This document shows positions 18,449 through 26,316 of a stretch of DNA of 47,309 nucleotides, in pieces; position 1 is the stretch's first letter; each line of letters starts with the position of its first letter. The notes below the pieces were generated by a model, which ran no database searches, was not told the DNA's origin, and saw only the letters and a list, made by a program, of their open reading frames with translations. The position numbers and the translations under genes were made by a program. The DNA comes from Nostoc sp. WHI (lineage in GTDB: Bacteria > Cyanobacteriota > Cyanobacteriia > Cyanobacteriales > Nostocaceae): NCBI RefSeq assembly GCF_015714725.1, contig NZ_WBKM01000206.1, positions 1 to 47,309 on the forward strand, in the 5' to 3' direction.

Positions 18449-18873
18449 CTTATCTAATAGACACCTGTGTAATGTCTGAGTTTGTTAAAAAAGCTCCCAA
18501 CCCCCAAGTTAGTCAATGGTTTAATCAGCAACCGATTGAACAACTGTTTTTAAGTAGTATTACCATCGCTGAAATAAAAAAAGGGATTTATAAGATCAAA
18601 GACTCACAACCTGAACTATATCAAAAACTAAAAATATGGCTGCAAAAAGTAGAAACTGAATTTTCTTCTCATATTTTACCGATAAACGATGATATTTTAG
18701 ATAATTGGGCAAAATTTTCTGCTTCTTCAGAATTGAAAGGTAAAAAATTAGCCGTAATGGATAGTCTGATTGCCGCAACAGCACATCATTATAAATTAAC
18801 TTTAGTTACCCGCAATGTTGATGATTTTAAACTGACACCAGTTAAAATTATAAATCCTTACAGTCTTGAGTGA
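18445..18873 (+). CDS. VapC-type PIN-domain ribonuclease toxin
   Basis: 142 aa. A PIN domain with the acidic residues in place: YLIDTCVMSE (D6), ITIAEIKKGIY (central Glu), LAVMDSLIAATA (Asp) and TLVTRNVDDF (final Asp). VapC toxins cleave tRNA or rRNA when freed from VapB. Start codon overlaps the antitoxin stop. A stub of an hsdR gene starts four bases after its stop, so the pair probably belonged to a type I restriction locus. Confidence 0.92.
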   Translation: MTYLIDTCVMSEFVKKAPNPQVSQWFNQQPIEQLFLSSITIAEIKKGIYKIKDSQPELYQKLKIWLQKVETEFSSHILPINDDILDNWAKFSASSELKGKKLAVMDSLIAATAHHYKLTLVTRNVDDFKLTPVKIINPYSLE

Positions 18874-18876
18874 ATT

Positions 18877-18957
18877 ATGACCACCCAACCCGAAGCCGAA
18901 CTAGAAGAATCCTTAATCGCCCAACTGGATTATGCGTGTAGCTCAAACGCAAAATAG
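18877..18957 (+). pseudogene. 5' stub of a type I restriction hsdR gene
   Basis: ATG at 18877 opens 26 codons beginning MTTQPEAELEESLIAQL, the characteristic N-terminus of HsdR restriction subunits, then loses similarity (DYACSSNAK) and stops at 18955. The rest of the gene (normally about 1000 codons) is absent; a terminator follows at once. No hsdM or hsdS is in the window. Confidence 0.75.
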
Positions 18958-18968
18958 CCCTTATAAAA

Positions 18969-19000
18969 ATCGGGACTGAGAAATAAATCTCAGTCCCGAT
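18969..19000. terminator. Bidirectional terminator hairpin
   Basis: A perfect 13-bp stem (18969-18981 with 18988-19000, arm ATCGGGACTGAGA) around a 6-base AATAAA loop. On the minus strand it is followed by TTTTTAT, giving a second terminator behind ycf35. It also insulates the plus-strand toxin-antitoxin/hsdR end. Confidence 0.85.
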
Positions 19001-19007
19001 AAAAAAG

Positions 19008-19038
19008 CGGGTTAACCGCTATTTAGATGGTTAACCCG
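19008..19038 (-). terminator. Rho-independent terminator of ycf35
   Basis: CGGGTTAACC (19008-19017) pairs with GGTTAACCCG (19029-19038). Read on the minus strand the stem is followed by GC and six Ts. It lies 30 bases after the ycf35 stop, with a second terminator just beyond. Confidence 0.85.
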
Positions 19039-19067
19039 TGCAGCTTTGGGAACGCGCAGAGGAATTG

Positions 19068-19418
19068 TTATTGCAATACCAACTTCACGTTAGCGTTTTG
19101 CAGACCGCGTTGTTTTACTTCAGCCAAAGTTTTGTTAACTGCATACTTTTGGTTGATAGAGTTGATCAACTCGGTTTGATTGTGCTTCTTAGCAACTCCC
19201 CACAAGTCAGCAATTAGGTCAAAAGAACCATCGCTGTTGCGAGACCAGCCGAGGTCATATTCGCCATCCAACATCGCAACGATGTCAGAACGGACACGCT
19301 GACCGTTATAACCACGGACATCAGCTTCAGTCTTTACGCTGATACCGAGGTCGCGCAAGGAAGCCTTGAGGATTTCGGCATCGGTGATTTTGGTACGCAG
19401 GGTGCTAAAGTGAGACAT
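19068..19418 (-). CDS. ycf35: Ycf35 (DUF1257) protein
   Basis: 116 aa from the ATG at 19418: GGAGG eight bases upstream and the family start MSHFSTLRTKITD fix this start, although the frame is open 13 codons further. Conserved features are LKASLRDLGI, ADVRGYNGQ, DIVAMLDGEYDLGWSRN and the final KQRGLQNANVKLVLQ. Ycf35 is conserved in cyanobacteria and red-algal plastids; its function is not established. It lies 141 bases downstream of ycf46 on the same strand. Confidence 0.93.
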   Translation of the reverse strand: MSHFSTLRTKITDAEILKASLRDLGISVKTEADVRGYNGQRVRSDIVAMLDGEYDLGWSRNSDGSFDLIADLWGVAKKHNQTELINSINQKYAVNKTLAEVKQRGLQNANVKLVLQ

Positions 19419-19559
19419 TTGGGTTTCCTCCAGTGAGAAGATTGAGAAAAACGACAACGGTTTGTTTTGGTCGAAGCCGCGCTTAACAGGATGCGGCTTT
19501 TCTTATAACTGCTAGCATTCAGAGCTAGCCTTTCCCCCTGGGATGGCAGAGGAAAGCTT

Positions 19560-21071
19560 TTAAAACTCCATTCGCTGATATTCAGCTACGGAGGATGCTG
19601 CGGGGCGTGCGCGCTGTCTGGCCCAATCTCTCAGAGCCGTTACTTGTTCTTGCATCGTTCGAGACAGCGGCAATGTTGCCTTCAGTGCAGCAATAATATC
19701 TAGTTGGGTGAACTCCCGATCTTGGGCAAAAGCTTCATACATTGCCGCAACGATCGCTTGCTCAACTTCTGCCCCAGAAAAGCCATCAGACATCTTGGCT
19801 AGTTGCTCAAGATCGAATCGAGAGATGTCTTCACGGCGTTTCGTCAGGTGAATATTGAAAATCTGCTGGCGTTCTTCAGGTGTTGGCAGATCCACAAAGA
19901 AAATTTCATCAAAGCGTCCTTTCCTCAAAAATTCGCCAGGTAAGCGTTCTACTCTGTTGGCAGTTGCCATCACAAACACTGGTGATTTCTTATCTTGCAT
20001 CCATGTGAGGAAAGAGCCGAAGATTCTACTGGAAGTCCCCCCATCAGAATCAGACGAACCTCCACTACCAGCAAAGGATTTATCCAATTCATCGATAAAC
20101 AAAATCGCTGGGGAAATAGATTCTGCTGTTTTCAGGGCGTTTCGCAGATTTGCCTCACTTCGTCCCACCATTGAGCCGTCGTAGACTCGCCCCATATCCA
20201 ACCGCAACAGTGGTAAACCCCACAGCCGGGAAGTAGTTTTAGCAATTAACGACTTACCACAACCGGGAACTCCGAGAATTAACATCCCCTTTGGTTGAGG
20301 CAAACCATACTCTCTCGCTCTTTCTGTAAAGGCGTTGGAGCGTTGTTTGAGCCATCTTTTTAACTCTTCTAAGCCACCTACAGCATCAATGGTTTCATCT
20401 TCTTCGATGTATTCTAAGATGCCATTGCGCCGAATTAGTTGCTTTTTCTCAGATAAAACAATATCTACTTCATCTTCCGTCAAACGCCCTGTAGTTACCT
20501 GTGCCTTCCGATAGACTTTCTCAGCTTCATCTTTAGTTAAACCCAAAGCTGCTCTGAGAAGCTTTTCTCTGGCTTCTGTTGTCAGTCGCCGACCACGGTT
20601 TTGCTCTGTATGAGAAGTAAGTACTTTATTCAACTCAGCCATATCTGGCAATGTAAAATCAAGAACTACAACTTCCTTTTCCAGTTCTATGGGCACTTGC
20701 TGCATCGGCGACATCAAAATGATGTTCTTTTGCGTACCTTTGAAGCTGGCGATCGCATCGCGCAACGATCTGTTGGTTGCAGGCGCATCTATAAATGGAT
20801 GTAAATCTTTAAGAATAAATATACTTGGTTCTTTCTGCCGGATGATCCACTCGATCGCCGCCTCTGGAGACACGGTATTATGTTGGGTGACATTCCGGGG
20901 TTGACCATACTCCACAATCCCGTGTGTTACTGTCCAAATAAATACTCGACGCTGGGGCTTTAACAACTGGGCGATGGTAGAAACTGCTAACTCAGCCCGC
21001 TCTTCCTCGGAGGTCACAAGGTAGATTAAAGGGTATTGAGCTTGAATTAGGATATTGAGCTCTTCTTTCAT
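19560..21071 (-). CDS. ycf46: Ycf46-type AAA+ ATPase
   Basis: 503 aa, full length. The N-terminal half is an inactive-looking ATPase fold (LIQAQYPLIYLVTSEEERAE). The C-terminal half is an AAA+ module with Walker A GVPGCGKS, Walker B ILFIDELDKSF, sensor 1 VFVMATAN, arginine fingers in EFLRKGRFDEIF, and the sensor 2 region SDGFSGAEVEQAI. Ycf46 is conserved in cyanobacteria and plastids of red lineages and has been linked to regulation of photosynthesis and carbon uptake in some cyanobacteria. It precedes ycf35 in the same direction. Confidence 0.93.
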   Translation of the reverse strand: MKEELNILIQAQYPLIYLVTSEEERAELAVSTIAQLLKPQRRVFIWTVTHGIVEYGQPRNVTQHNTVSPEAAIEWIIRQKEPSIFILKDLHPFIDAPATNRSLRDAIASFKGTQKNIILMSPMQQVPIELEKEVVVLDFTLPDMAELNKVLTSHTEQNRGRRLTTEAREKLLRAALGLTKDEAEKVYRKAQVTTGRLTEDEVDIVLSEKKQLIRRNGILEYIEEDETIDAVGGLEELKRWLKQRSNAFTERAREYGLPQPKGMLILGVPGCGKSLIAKTTSRLWGLPLLRLDMGRVYDGSMVGRSEANLRNALKTAESISPAILFIDELDKSFAGSGGSSDSDGGTSSRIFGSFLTWMQDKKSPVFVMATANRVERLPGEFLRKGRFDEIFFVDLPTPEERQQIFNIHLTKRREDISRFDLEQLAKMSDGFSGAEVEQAIVAAMYEAFAQDREFTQLDIIAALKATLPLSRTMQEQVTALRDWARQRARPAASSVAEYQRMEF

Positions 21072-21159
21072 ACTTCGACCTACTTGAGACCTTATAGAGA
21101 CAGTAGAGACATTGCTTCTGGTAAAGATAACCGAATCATGAATAATTCATAATTCCTAT

Positions 21160-21513
21160 CTAGCAAGGAACTAACTCTTCCTCACCCTTGGAATGGGTTT
21201 CATCTTCATCCATTTCATCAATAGAAAGATGTTGTTGACCAACTACTCCTGGTTGATTGCCCAAAGTAACCAGTTCGCCATCACGTAAGACTAGTGAACT
21301 ATCACAAGTTGGGCATGAATAAACTCTATGAGTCCGCCCATAAGTAGAATCTTCTACCTCGTCAACCAATTCTGAATTAGATAGGTAAAAAACGAGGGCA
21401 CGCTCGGCTAGTTCTGACATTGGTTCGGAATCGACTGCTGAACGAATCTTCAGTTTTCTGTGCAACTCTGGCGATAAATACAAAGTGACCTTTTGCTTAG
21501 TTGGCGTTTGCAT
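21160..21513 (-). CDS. Ribbon-helix-helix protein with CxxC motif
   Basis: 117 aa. The N-terminus KQKVTLYLSPELHRKLKIRS is a clear ribbon-helix-helix strand and helix, followed by SEPMSELAERALVFYL. A short zinc-knuckle-like CPTCDSSLVLRDG lies at about residue 68, and the tail is acidic. It looks like a small DNA-binding regulator conserved in cyanobacteria; targets are unknown. It lies 88 bases upstream of ycf46 and could share its transcript. Confidence 0.75.
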   Translation of the reverse strand: MQTPTKQKVTLYLSPELHRKLKIRSAVDSEPMSELAERALVFYLSNSELVDEVEDSTYGRTHRVYSCPTCDSSLVLRDGELVTLGNQPGVVGQQHLSIDEMDEDETHSKGEEELVPC

Positions 21514-21607
21514 ATAACTCTTTAACGGTCTTACCCGGGTATGTATATCAAGTTATCGGTTCTTTTATTGGTTGTCAAGACTGCAAAACGTTTTAATGGC
21601 AATTTCG

Positions 21608-21636
21608 TTACATTTGTTTACATTTTGAGGTAAAAT
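21608..21636 (+). promoter_or_regulatory. Sigma70-like promoter without an annotated gene
   Basis: TTACAT at 21608-21613, exactly 17 bases, then TAAAAT at 21631-21636. No plus-strand ORF follows before 22758. A hairpin and T-run at 21789-21827 end the interval, so a short non-coding transcript is possible. The remainder of 21514-21873 holds a HIP1 site and a GGAGGAAAG not followed by a start codon. Confidence 0.35.
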
Positions 21637-21788
21637 GCTGTTTAATTGGGCGATTAAATCCCTCATTACGAACCTCTCAGAATTAATCAGGATCTTAGGA
21701 ACTCAAAACTTGAAACCTAGACGTTAATTGGCGATCGCTAAATCAACAATAAAGCTAATGATTGCCTGACCGAAGGAGGAAAGCATAC

Positions 21789-21827
21789 AAACCCCTAAAT
21801 TTATTTATGGGGATTTGAATTTTTTTG
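21789..21827 (+). terminator. Hairpin with T-run, orphan terminator
   Basis: AAACCCC (21789-21795) with GGGG-ATTT (809-816) plus an inner TAAA/TTTA stem, followed by T-rich bases 21820-21827 (eight Ts). Bulged stem, but the geometry is that of an intrinsic terminator. On the other strand it lies downstream of the FHA gene, which ends at 21874, and may serve that gene instead, although no comparable T-run follows there. Confidence 0.45.
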
Positions 21828-21833
21828 AATTCC

Positions 21834-21860
21834 CCGTTCGCGTAGCGTCTCGCAGAGAAG
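21834..21860. repeat. 27-bp dispersed repeat (second family), copy 2
   Basis: Inverted copy of 13319-13345, 24 of 27 positions identical. It lies in the 3' flank of the FHA gene, 13 bases from its stop codon. Confidence 0.65.
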
Positions 21861-21873
21861 GAGTTGACTTGGC

Positions 21874-22668
21874 TTATTTTTTCATTATTTGGAGCGTAAG
21901 CGGATTAAAGTTGAACACCTTTCCGGTTGTAAACAACTGATATCCACAGGAGATGCCAGCGAATGACACCAGCATTGAAAAAAGAGAAACTGAGCCGATT
22001 ACAACACCACTGGCAATAAATAGAGCAATTCCGATGCCAATCAACACCCATCCCAGTTTCCGATTATTGCCCCCACCCCAATTCAGAGCTACTACACCTC
22101 CCATACACAGCAAAATTCCAGGTGTGCTACGTAAATAAACACTGATATAAATGCTTGTACTTAAAAATGTAATCCCTGCGAGGATTAATCCTAAGCCAAT
22201 AAGCTTACTGGCAAGGACTACTTGATCTTTCTCTTCTTTAGCGATCGCAGGCGCTGTAATTTTTGTTGGCGCGGAGTTTGGTGTAGGATTTTTTGTGGCA
22301 GATGCAGAGTGTTGCTGCACCCTAAACATAAAAGTTATTTTGTCTCCCTGCCCAAGGGAAACTCTGTCTCCCGGATGCAGGGGAGAAAAAACTTGAGGTT
22401 GAAGTTTTACACCGTTAATATATGTACCATTAGAACTGCCCAAATCGGTGATATGGTATTCATCCCCATTTACCCAAATTTGCGCGTGGATGCGAGATGC
22501 CACATCCGAATCTGGTAAGCCAGAAACATCAATGTCTGGTGGTTTTTGGTCGTTTGGCTTACCGATGGAAATCACAGAAAGATTCGGTGGAAATTGTAAA
22601 GATGTGTTGGTTTGGAAGTGAAAAAGCTCCAAAGTTAGCTCGTCGGCTGTCTGAGATACACTGTACAT
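21874..22668 (-). CDS. FHA-domain membrane protein
   Basis: 264 aa. A forkhead-associated domain spans about residues 22-115: VISIGKP, SRIHAQIWV, YHITDLGSSNGTYINGVKL, GDRVSLGQGDKITF. The core residues for phosphothreonine binding (Arg in ASRIHAQ, Ser and Asn in GSSNGTYING) are present. A Pro/Thr-rich linker follows, then three or four hydrophobic segments (LIGLGLILAGITFLS, LLCMGGVVALNWGG, WVLIGIGIALFIASGVVIG, LFSMLVSFAGISCGY). It is a cytoplasmic phosphopeptide reader tethered to the membrane, probably in Ser/Thr kinase signalling; no kinase gene is nearby. Divergent from the lipoprotein at 22758. Confidence 0.85.
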   Translation of the reverse strand: MYSVSQTADELTLELFHFQTNTSLQFPPNLSVISIGKPNDQKPPDIDVSGLPDSDVASRIHAQIWVNGDEYHITDLGSSNGTYINGVKLQPQVFSPLHPGDRVSLGQGDKITFMFRVQQHSASATKNPTPNSAPTKITAPAIAKEEKDQVVLASKLIGLGLILAGITFLSTSIYISVYLRSTPGILLCMGGVVALNWGGGNNRKLGWVLIGIGIALFIASGVVIGSVSLFSMLVSFAGISCGYQLFTTGKVFNFNPLTLQIMKK

Positions 22669-22757
22669 AAATTGTGTTATAAAGCACTTACTCTAAGTTC
22701 TTCTACCGGGAACTCAAAAGAGAATCGTAAATATCCTGAAAAAATATTAAATTTTTA

Positions 22758-23318
22758 ATGAACGCTCTTCTGGTGCAGTTTATCCAGCAGTTTCCCGATT
22801 CGGGAATAACTCGTAAATTGGCGAAGGCATTGTTGGGGCGAAGAATTTATCGGTTTCCCGCCAGCGTTAGCGGAGCCATTGCCCTGTTTATAATTCTGTG
22901 GGGTTGTACTGCATTTGATTTTAATGCTGGAGCGATCGCCTGGAAAACTTATAGCAACTCGCGTTATGGCTTTGAATTTCCATATCCAAGTAACTGGATT
23001 TCTTTAGCAGCCCCAGAAAATGCTGATGGAATGACGTTTATTTCACCACTGGATAACACCGTAGAAATTCGGGGGTGGGCAAGTCATCAGCTACCAAATT
23101 CGTCTGTAAAAAAAATAAATCCCAACTTTCAGACTGCTCAAGGAGTATCTGGGATGATGGTTGTAGAAGTTGATCAACGAGTAGGTTCGATGACATTGAC
23201 AATAACTCAGAATCAAGTGAAATACTCTTGGCAGGGACGAAGCAAGAGCCAAGAATTTCAAGATTACTATCGTTTGTTTTATTACATTGCCCAGCAGTAT
23301 CGGATTTCAAAGTCTTGA
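22758..23318 (+). CDS. PsbP-like lipoprotein
   Basis: 186 aa. A hydrophobic segment SGAIALFIILWGCTAFDF ends in a lipobox-like LWGC near residue 50. The mature part has YSNSRYGFEFPYPSNW, typical of PsbP/Mog1-like proteins of the thylakoid lumen or periplasm, followed by GMTFISPLDNTVEIRGWAS and a C-terminal YYIAQQYRIS. The 49-residue lead before the lipobox Cys is unusually long. Part of it (RFPASVSGA) is encoded by a palindromic CCAGCG..CGGAGC motif resembling Nostoc dispersed repeats, so the annotated start may be inflated. Possible role: photosystem-associated or general lipoprotein. Confidence 0.7.
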   Translation: MNALLVQFIQQFPDSGITRKLAKALLGRRIYRFPASVSGAIALFIILWGCTAFDFNAGAIAWKTYSNSRYGFEFPYPSNWISLAAPENADGMTFISPLDNTVEIRGWASHQLPNSSVKKINPNFQTAQGVSGMMVVEVDQRVGSMTLTITQNQVKYSWQGRSKSQEFQDYYRLFYYIAQQYRISKS

Positions 23319-23324
23319 AATATC

Positions 23325-23351
23325 GGGCATTGGGCATTGGGCATTGGGCAT
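23325..23351. repeat. Heptamer tandem repeat, nearly four copies
   Basis: GGGCATT at 23325-23331, 23332-23338 and 23339-23345, then GGGCATG. Starts six bases after the lipoprotein stop codon and is followed by two CTTGTCCCCC units. Typical short tandemly repeated repetitive sequence of heterocystous cyanobacteria. Confidence 0.85.
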
Positions 23352-23452
23352 GGTTATTTTCCTTGTCCCCCTTGTCCCCCAAAATCCACATCTCCCTCAG
23401 AATAATAATTAATAGGGACATAAACCTGATAGATTTAGCTATCAGCGAGTAA

Positions 23453-24619
<1,167 letters not shown>

Positions 24620-24650
24620 GGTAAACCCCAGTAAATCGTGGGTTTAACAC

Positions 24651-24683
24651 TGGTCGTCATGTCTTAGCACAATATGACGACCA
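24651..24683 (+). terminator. Hairpin downstream of sqdB
   Basis: TGGTCGTCAT at 24651-24660 and its exact complement at 24674-24683, 13-base loop, followed by ATTAGTTATTATTT. A likely terminator 30 bases after sqdB, so sqdX probably has its own promoter. The rest of 24620-24960 shows no gene. Confidence 0.65.
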
Positions 24684-24960
24684 ATTAGTTATTATTTACC
24701 CTGCGTATCGTCCAGTTATTAAGCTGATGCGCGTCTAAACTATATAAACACTTTTGATGTTGTTGACTGTTGACGTGTTTTCAGTCATCAGTCATCAGGT
24801 AAATGTACAAATTAAATGCGTAACAGCTTATTAAATTTGCTTTTACCATAGTTATTTTGACTGTGCAGAATTGATTACAGCACGCGAGACAGTTTACTCT
24901 GGATTTAATAGCAAAATGCACTCTAAGCTGAGATTATCTGCCTGTACTAAATAGTTTTAT

Positions 24961-26106
24961 ATGAGAATTGCCCTATTTACCGAAACCTTCTTGCCCAAGG
25001 TTGATGGCATTGTAACGCGCCTGCGCCATACTATTGATCATCTACAGCGCAATGGTAATCAAGTGCTGGTAATTGCCCCTGATGGAGGCATCACAGAACA
25101 CAAAGGCGCTAAAGTTTACGGCGTTACTGGCTTTCCTCTGCCATTGTATCCAGAATTGAAAATGGCACTTCCCCGCCCAGCCATTGGGTACGCTTTAGAA
25201 GAGTTTAAGCCAGATATTATTCATGTCGTAAATCCAGCAGTTTTGGGTTTATCTGGGATATTTTATAGTAAAATCCTCAAAATCCCCTTAGTAGCGTCTT
25301 ATCATACCCATTTACCCCAATATCTTCAGCATTACGGCTTGGGGATGCTGGAAGGTTTTCTTTGGGAACTGCTCAAAGGCGCTCATAATCAAGCAGCTTT
25401 GAATCTGTGTACCTCCACAGCAATGGTGGAGGAACTGACAGCACATGGTATTGAACGGGTAGATTTGTGGCAGCGTGGCGTGGATACGGAACTATTTCAC
25501 CCCGATTTGGCTAGTGTAGAGATGCGATCGCAACTATCACAAAATCATCCAGAAAGTCCCTTGTTACTTTACGTCGGGCGGCTTTCGGCTGAAAAAGAAA
25601 TTGAACGCATCAAACCAATTTTAGAGGCAATTCCCCAAGCGCGGTTAGCATTGGTTGGGGATGGCCCCCACCGTCAAACACTGGAAAAACACTTTGCTGG
25701 CACAAACACTTATTTTGTTGGGTATCTCATGGGGCAAGAGTTAGGCTCTGCCTTTGCTAGCGCTGATGCCTTTATCTTTCCCTCCCGTACAGAAACACTA
25801 GGCTTAGTACTACTAGAAGCGATGGCTGCTGGCTGTCCGGTTGTAGCAGCTCGTTCTGGAGGAATTCCCGATATTGTGACAGATGGGATAAATGGATATC
25901 TTTTTGAGCCAACAGCAGACGTTCAAGGAGCGATCGCAGCTACTGTCCGCCTCCTACAACAAAAACGACAACGAGACATCATTCGTCAAAATGCTCGCCG
26001 GGAAGCAGAAAGTTGGGGTTGGGCAGCTGCCACCTGTCAGCTACAAAATTACTATCAAAAGATGATATTTTCTGAACATTTGGCAAAATTGGGGAGTAGG
26101 AAGTAA
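24961..26106 (+). CDS. sqdX: Sulfoquinovosyl diacylglycerol synthase (glycosyltransferase 4)
   Basis: 381 aa. It transfers sulfoquinovose from UDP-sulfoquinovose to diacylglycerol, the last step of SQDG synthesis at the membrane. A GT-B fold enzyme: N-terminal ALFTETFLPKVDGIVTRLRH, acceptor-side PDIIHVVNPAVLGLSG and SYHTHLPQYLQHYG, nucleotide-sugar lobe LLYVGRLSAEKEIERI, LVGDGPHR, and the E-x7-E motif in TETLGLVLLEAMAAG. Adjacent to sqdB, which supports the assignment over other GT4 enzymes. Confidence 0.95.
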   Translation: MRIALFTETFLPKVDGIVTRLRHTIDHLQRNGNQVLVIAPDGGITEHKGAKVYGVTGFPLPLYPELKMALPRPAIGYALEEFKPDIIHVVNPAVLGLSGIFYSKILKIPLVASYHTHLPQYLQHYGLGMLEGFLWELLKGAHNQAALNLCTSTAMVEELTAHGIERVDLWQRGVDTELFHPDLASVEMRSQLSQNHPESPLLLYVGRLSAEKEIERIKPILEAIPQARLALVGDGPHRQTLEKHFAGTNTYFVGYLMGQELGSAFASADAFIFPSRTETLGLVLLEAMAAGCPVVAARSGGIPDIVTDGINGYLFEPTADVQGAIAATVRLLQQKRQRDIIRQNARREAESWGWAAATCQLQNYYQKMIFSEHLAKLGSRK

Positions 26107-26152
26107 AAGACAAGGGTAACTAGAGACTCGTTCATCTCCCTCAAAGACTCAT

Positions 26153-26243
26153 TAGACTTCTTGCAAAATTCCTTCTTTTCAACTTCTTCTTTGCGCCTTT
26201 GCGCCTTTGCGTGAGACAAAAAATTATTTATGCAAGAGGTCTA
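26153..26243. mobile_element. MITE-like element, 91 bp
   Basis: TAGACTTCTTGCAAAATT (26153-26170) matches the reverse complement of 26226-26243 at about 15 of 18 positions. The interior contains CTTTGCGCCTTTGCGCC, the same type of core as in the element at 784-914. No coding capacity. It lies between sqdX and cyaB. Confidence 0.55.
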
Positions 26244-26279
26244 TTAATGAAGCTCAGAACCTCAAACCTCTCAATCCCC

Positions 26280-26314
26280 AAAATCTAAAATCTAAAATCT
26301 AAAATCTAAAATCT
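26280..26314 (+). repeat. Heptamer array abutting the cyaB start codon
   Basis: Five exact copies of AAAATCT, ending two bases before the ATG at 26317. The array occupies the position of the ribosome binding site; no purine-rich Shine-Dalgarno sequence remains. Confidence 0.92.
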
Positions 26315-26316
26315 CC

